Source: Pyrenochaeta sp. MPI-SDFR-AT-0127 (Eukaryota > Ascomycota > Dothideomycetes > Pleosporales > Cucurbitariaceae). From it: 64,000 bases of DNA. Under the pieces are notes generated by a model, which saw only the letters and a program-made list of their open reading frames with translations, was not told the DNA's origin and ran no database searches. The DNA lies in assembly GCA_020747015.1 (NCBI GenBank), contig JAGTJM010000016.1, positions 124,001-188,000 of the forward strand. The letters run 5' to 3'. The translations under genes and the position numbers were made by a program. Positions 62,999 through 64,000 of the stretch are shown piece by piece; position 1 is the first letter of the stretch; each line of letters opens with the position of its first letter.

Positions 62999-64000
62999 TT
63001 ACGAAGAATTCTCGGCTCTACAATTCGGTGGTGAGGCGGGCTTGTCCTGGCCATCTTCTCTCGATCGGATGCCATTTTGAGTGTTAGTCAGCGCCATCTC
63101 GCTGGTAGATGACAATGATCGTACCAAGTCCTTTTCTGCCACGGCGCCAGAGGATCCGAAAGTGAGCCAGTGAATTATTAAAGCATCCCAAAAAACTGCA
63201 TCTGTTAGTCATGTATCTTCACGCCCATGGATGGGTAATCTACCATCGAGCAAACACAATGTGAGGCACAACATGCCTAGCTCTTCTCCCCGAGTAACAA
63301 CGAACTGGATCATGTTGGCTGCCATCGGGACCTCGATCAATAAGCTCCCAATGATGCTTTTCCACAACAATACCCTGATGCTCCGCTGGATAGGCGTCTC
63401 ATCTCTAGATTTGGGTTCCGAAAGGTTTTTTGTATTCGGTGTGTTGCTCAGCATGCCAGATATATTGGAAATGCTAGAGAATCTCACGACCGGCCGCAGG
63501 AGGTAAAAGAAAACGCTTGTGAGTACCAAGTCAGTGAAGAAGTTGACCACGGTAAAAGGAATCGAAACGATTCCACGAATTCCGAAGTGACATCGACCAT
63601 CTGGCTCGCGCATCTCTGTGACATTGTTGATGTATGAATTGATCGTGACTGCGCTGTACATTACTATTACCATAGTCATGCAGCAGATGTATATCTTGTC
63701 GTTTCTTCTGTTCACAAAAGGTGCTCGCACCACGTGAATGCGTTCGACAAGGTATATATATCTACTAGGTTGTCAGTATGATACTCTTCGACAAATTGTA
63801 TTGCAGGCTTACATGATGGCCTTGATAGAAGTATAGAACATTAGGCATACCCACGTTCCCGCAAAACAGAGTGCGTAATTATGTAGCCCTTGTCCTGCTA
63901 CCATCACAGCAGATATCATGATAAACATTAGGACCAGGATGTAGAGTGCGAGAAGCAGTATACGCATAATGTTACGCTTCATGAAGCTGCGTTTGAGCTG
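62999..64000 (-). CDS. Multi-pass fungal membrane protein (5' partial)
   Basis: Three visible exons: 64000-63813 (open at the window edge), 63764-63244 and 63201-62999. Introns are 48 and 42 nt (GTAAGC...ACCTAG; GTAGAT...TAACAG). At least five hydrophobic helices are visible: ILLLALYILVLMFIMISAVM, LCFAGTWVCLMFYTSIKAII, YICCMTMVIVMYSAVTI, GIVSIPFTVVNFFTDLVLTS, then VLLWKSIIGSLLIEVPMAA and TRGEELGMLCLTLCLLDDAV. A loop carries YIYLVERIHVVRAPFVNRRN, and EMREPDGRCHFGI precedes a helix. The C-terminal tail is polar and Ser-rich. The pattern fits a family of about seven-helix fungal integral membrane proteins of unknown role, possibly receptor-like. The second intron is short but needed for the last helix (FWDALIIHWLTFG). 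The N-terminus is missing. Confidence 0.7.

Noticed and set aside
1..64000. CRISPR arrays, bacterial operons, phage elements or a secondary-metabolite cluster
   Set aside because: Spliceosomal introns, 5S and intron-bearing tRNA show a fungal nuclear genome; no regularly spaced direct repeats with unique spacers and no backbone synthase genes were seen.

Overview
The window is nuclear DNA from a filamentous ascomycete (Pezizomycotina). The evidence is short spliceosomal introns (about 42-65 nt, donors such as GTAAGT or GTATGT), a dispersed single 5S rRNA gene, Zn2Cys6 and homeodomain regulators, GH17 and GH47 enzymes and a cpc-1/GCN4-type bZIP gene. The feel of the protein sequences suggests Dothideomycetes, possibly Pleosporales; that is inference, since I cannot run a search. 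Most multi-exon models below were assembled by hand from splice sites and reading frame.

Layout. 0-8 kb: 3' end of a REV7-like HORMA gene, a DNA polymerase epsilon Dpb4 subunit, a possible gene remnant, a disrupted conserved gene and an alpha-arrestin. 8-16.4 kb: a homeobox transcription factor with very long flanks, and a six-exon HAD phosphatase with a 14-nt micro-exon. 16.9-28.4 kb is a housekeeping/metabolic stretch: Nug1 GTPase, mitochondrial P5C dehydrogenase, an MFS transporter, a GH47 mannosidase and a GH17 glucanase. A 5S rRNA gene follows at 28.84 kb. 29.6-40.4 kb: a fungal regulator without a zinc cluster, the DEAD-box helicase Dbp4, a J-domain protein and a Zn2Cys6/PAS-like regulator. 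40.4-45.6 kb is a 5-kb gene-poor block. 45.6-53.5 kb: the divergent pair DBP10/RPA2, the divergent pair DUF202/CIA30, and an AflR-like Zn2Cys6 regulator. 55.0-56.5 kb is the cpc-1 locus. 57.7-61.2 kb is an accessory block of retroelement debris between an intron-bearing tRNA-Leu and an inverted fragment of the same tRNA. 61.6-64 kb: an epoxide hydrolase convergent with a multi-pass membrane protein that runs off the window.

How the genes relate. There is no biosynthetic cluster. Three genes serve ribosome assembly (Nug1, Dbp4, Dbp10), three serve DNA replication or repair (Rev7-like, Dpb4, RPA2), and two secretory enzymes serve wall and glycan processing (GH17, GH47). The most information-rich locus is cpc-1. 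It has a GCN4-type site (TGAGTCA), upstream ORFs, and a CPC1 reading frame open for about 165 codons 5' of the first in-frame ATG, the arrangement expected for translational control with non-AUG N-terminal extensions. I found no clearly new multi-gene system. The best leads are the cpc-1 leader, the very small exons (4, 14 and 16 nt), two frame-disrupted genes and the tRNA-bracketed repeat block.
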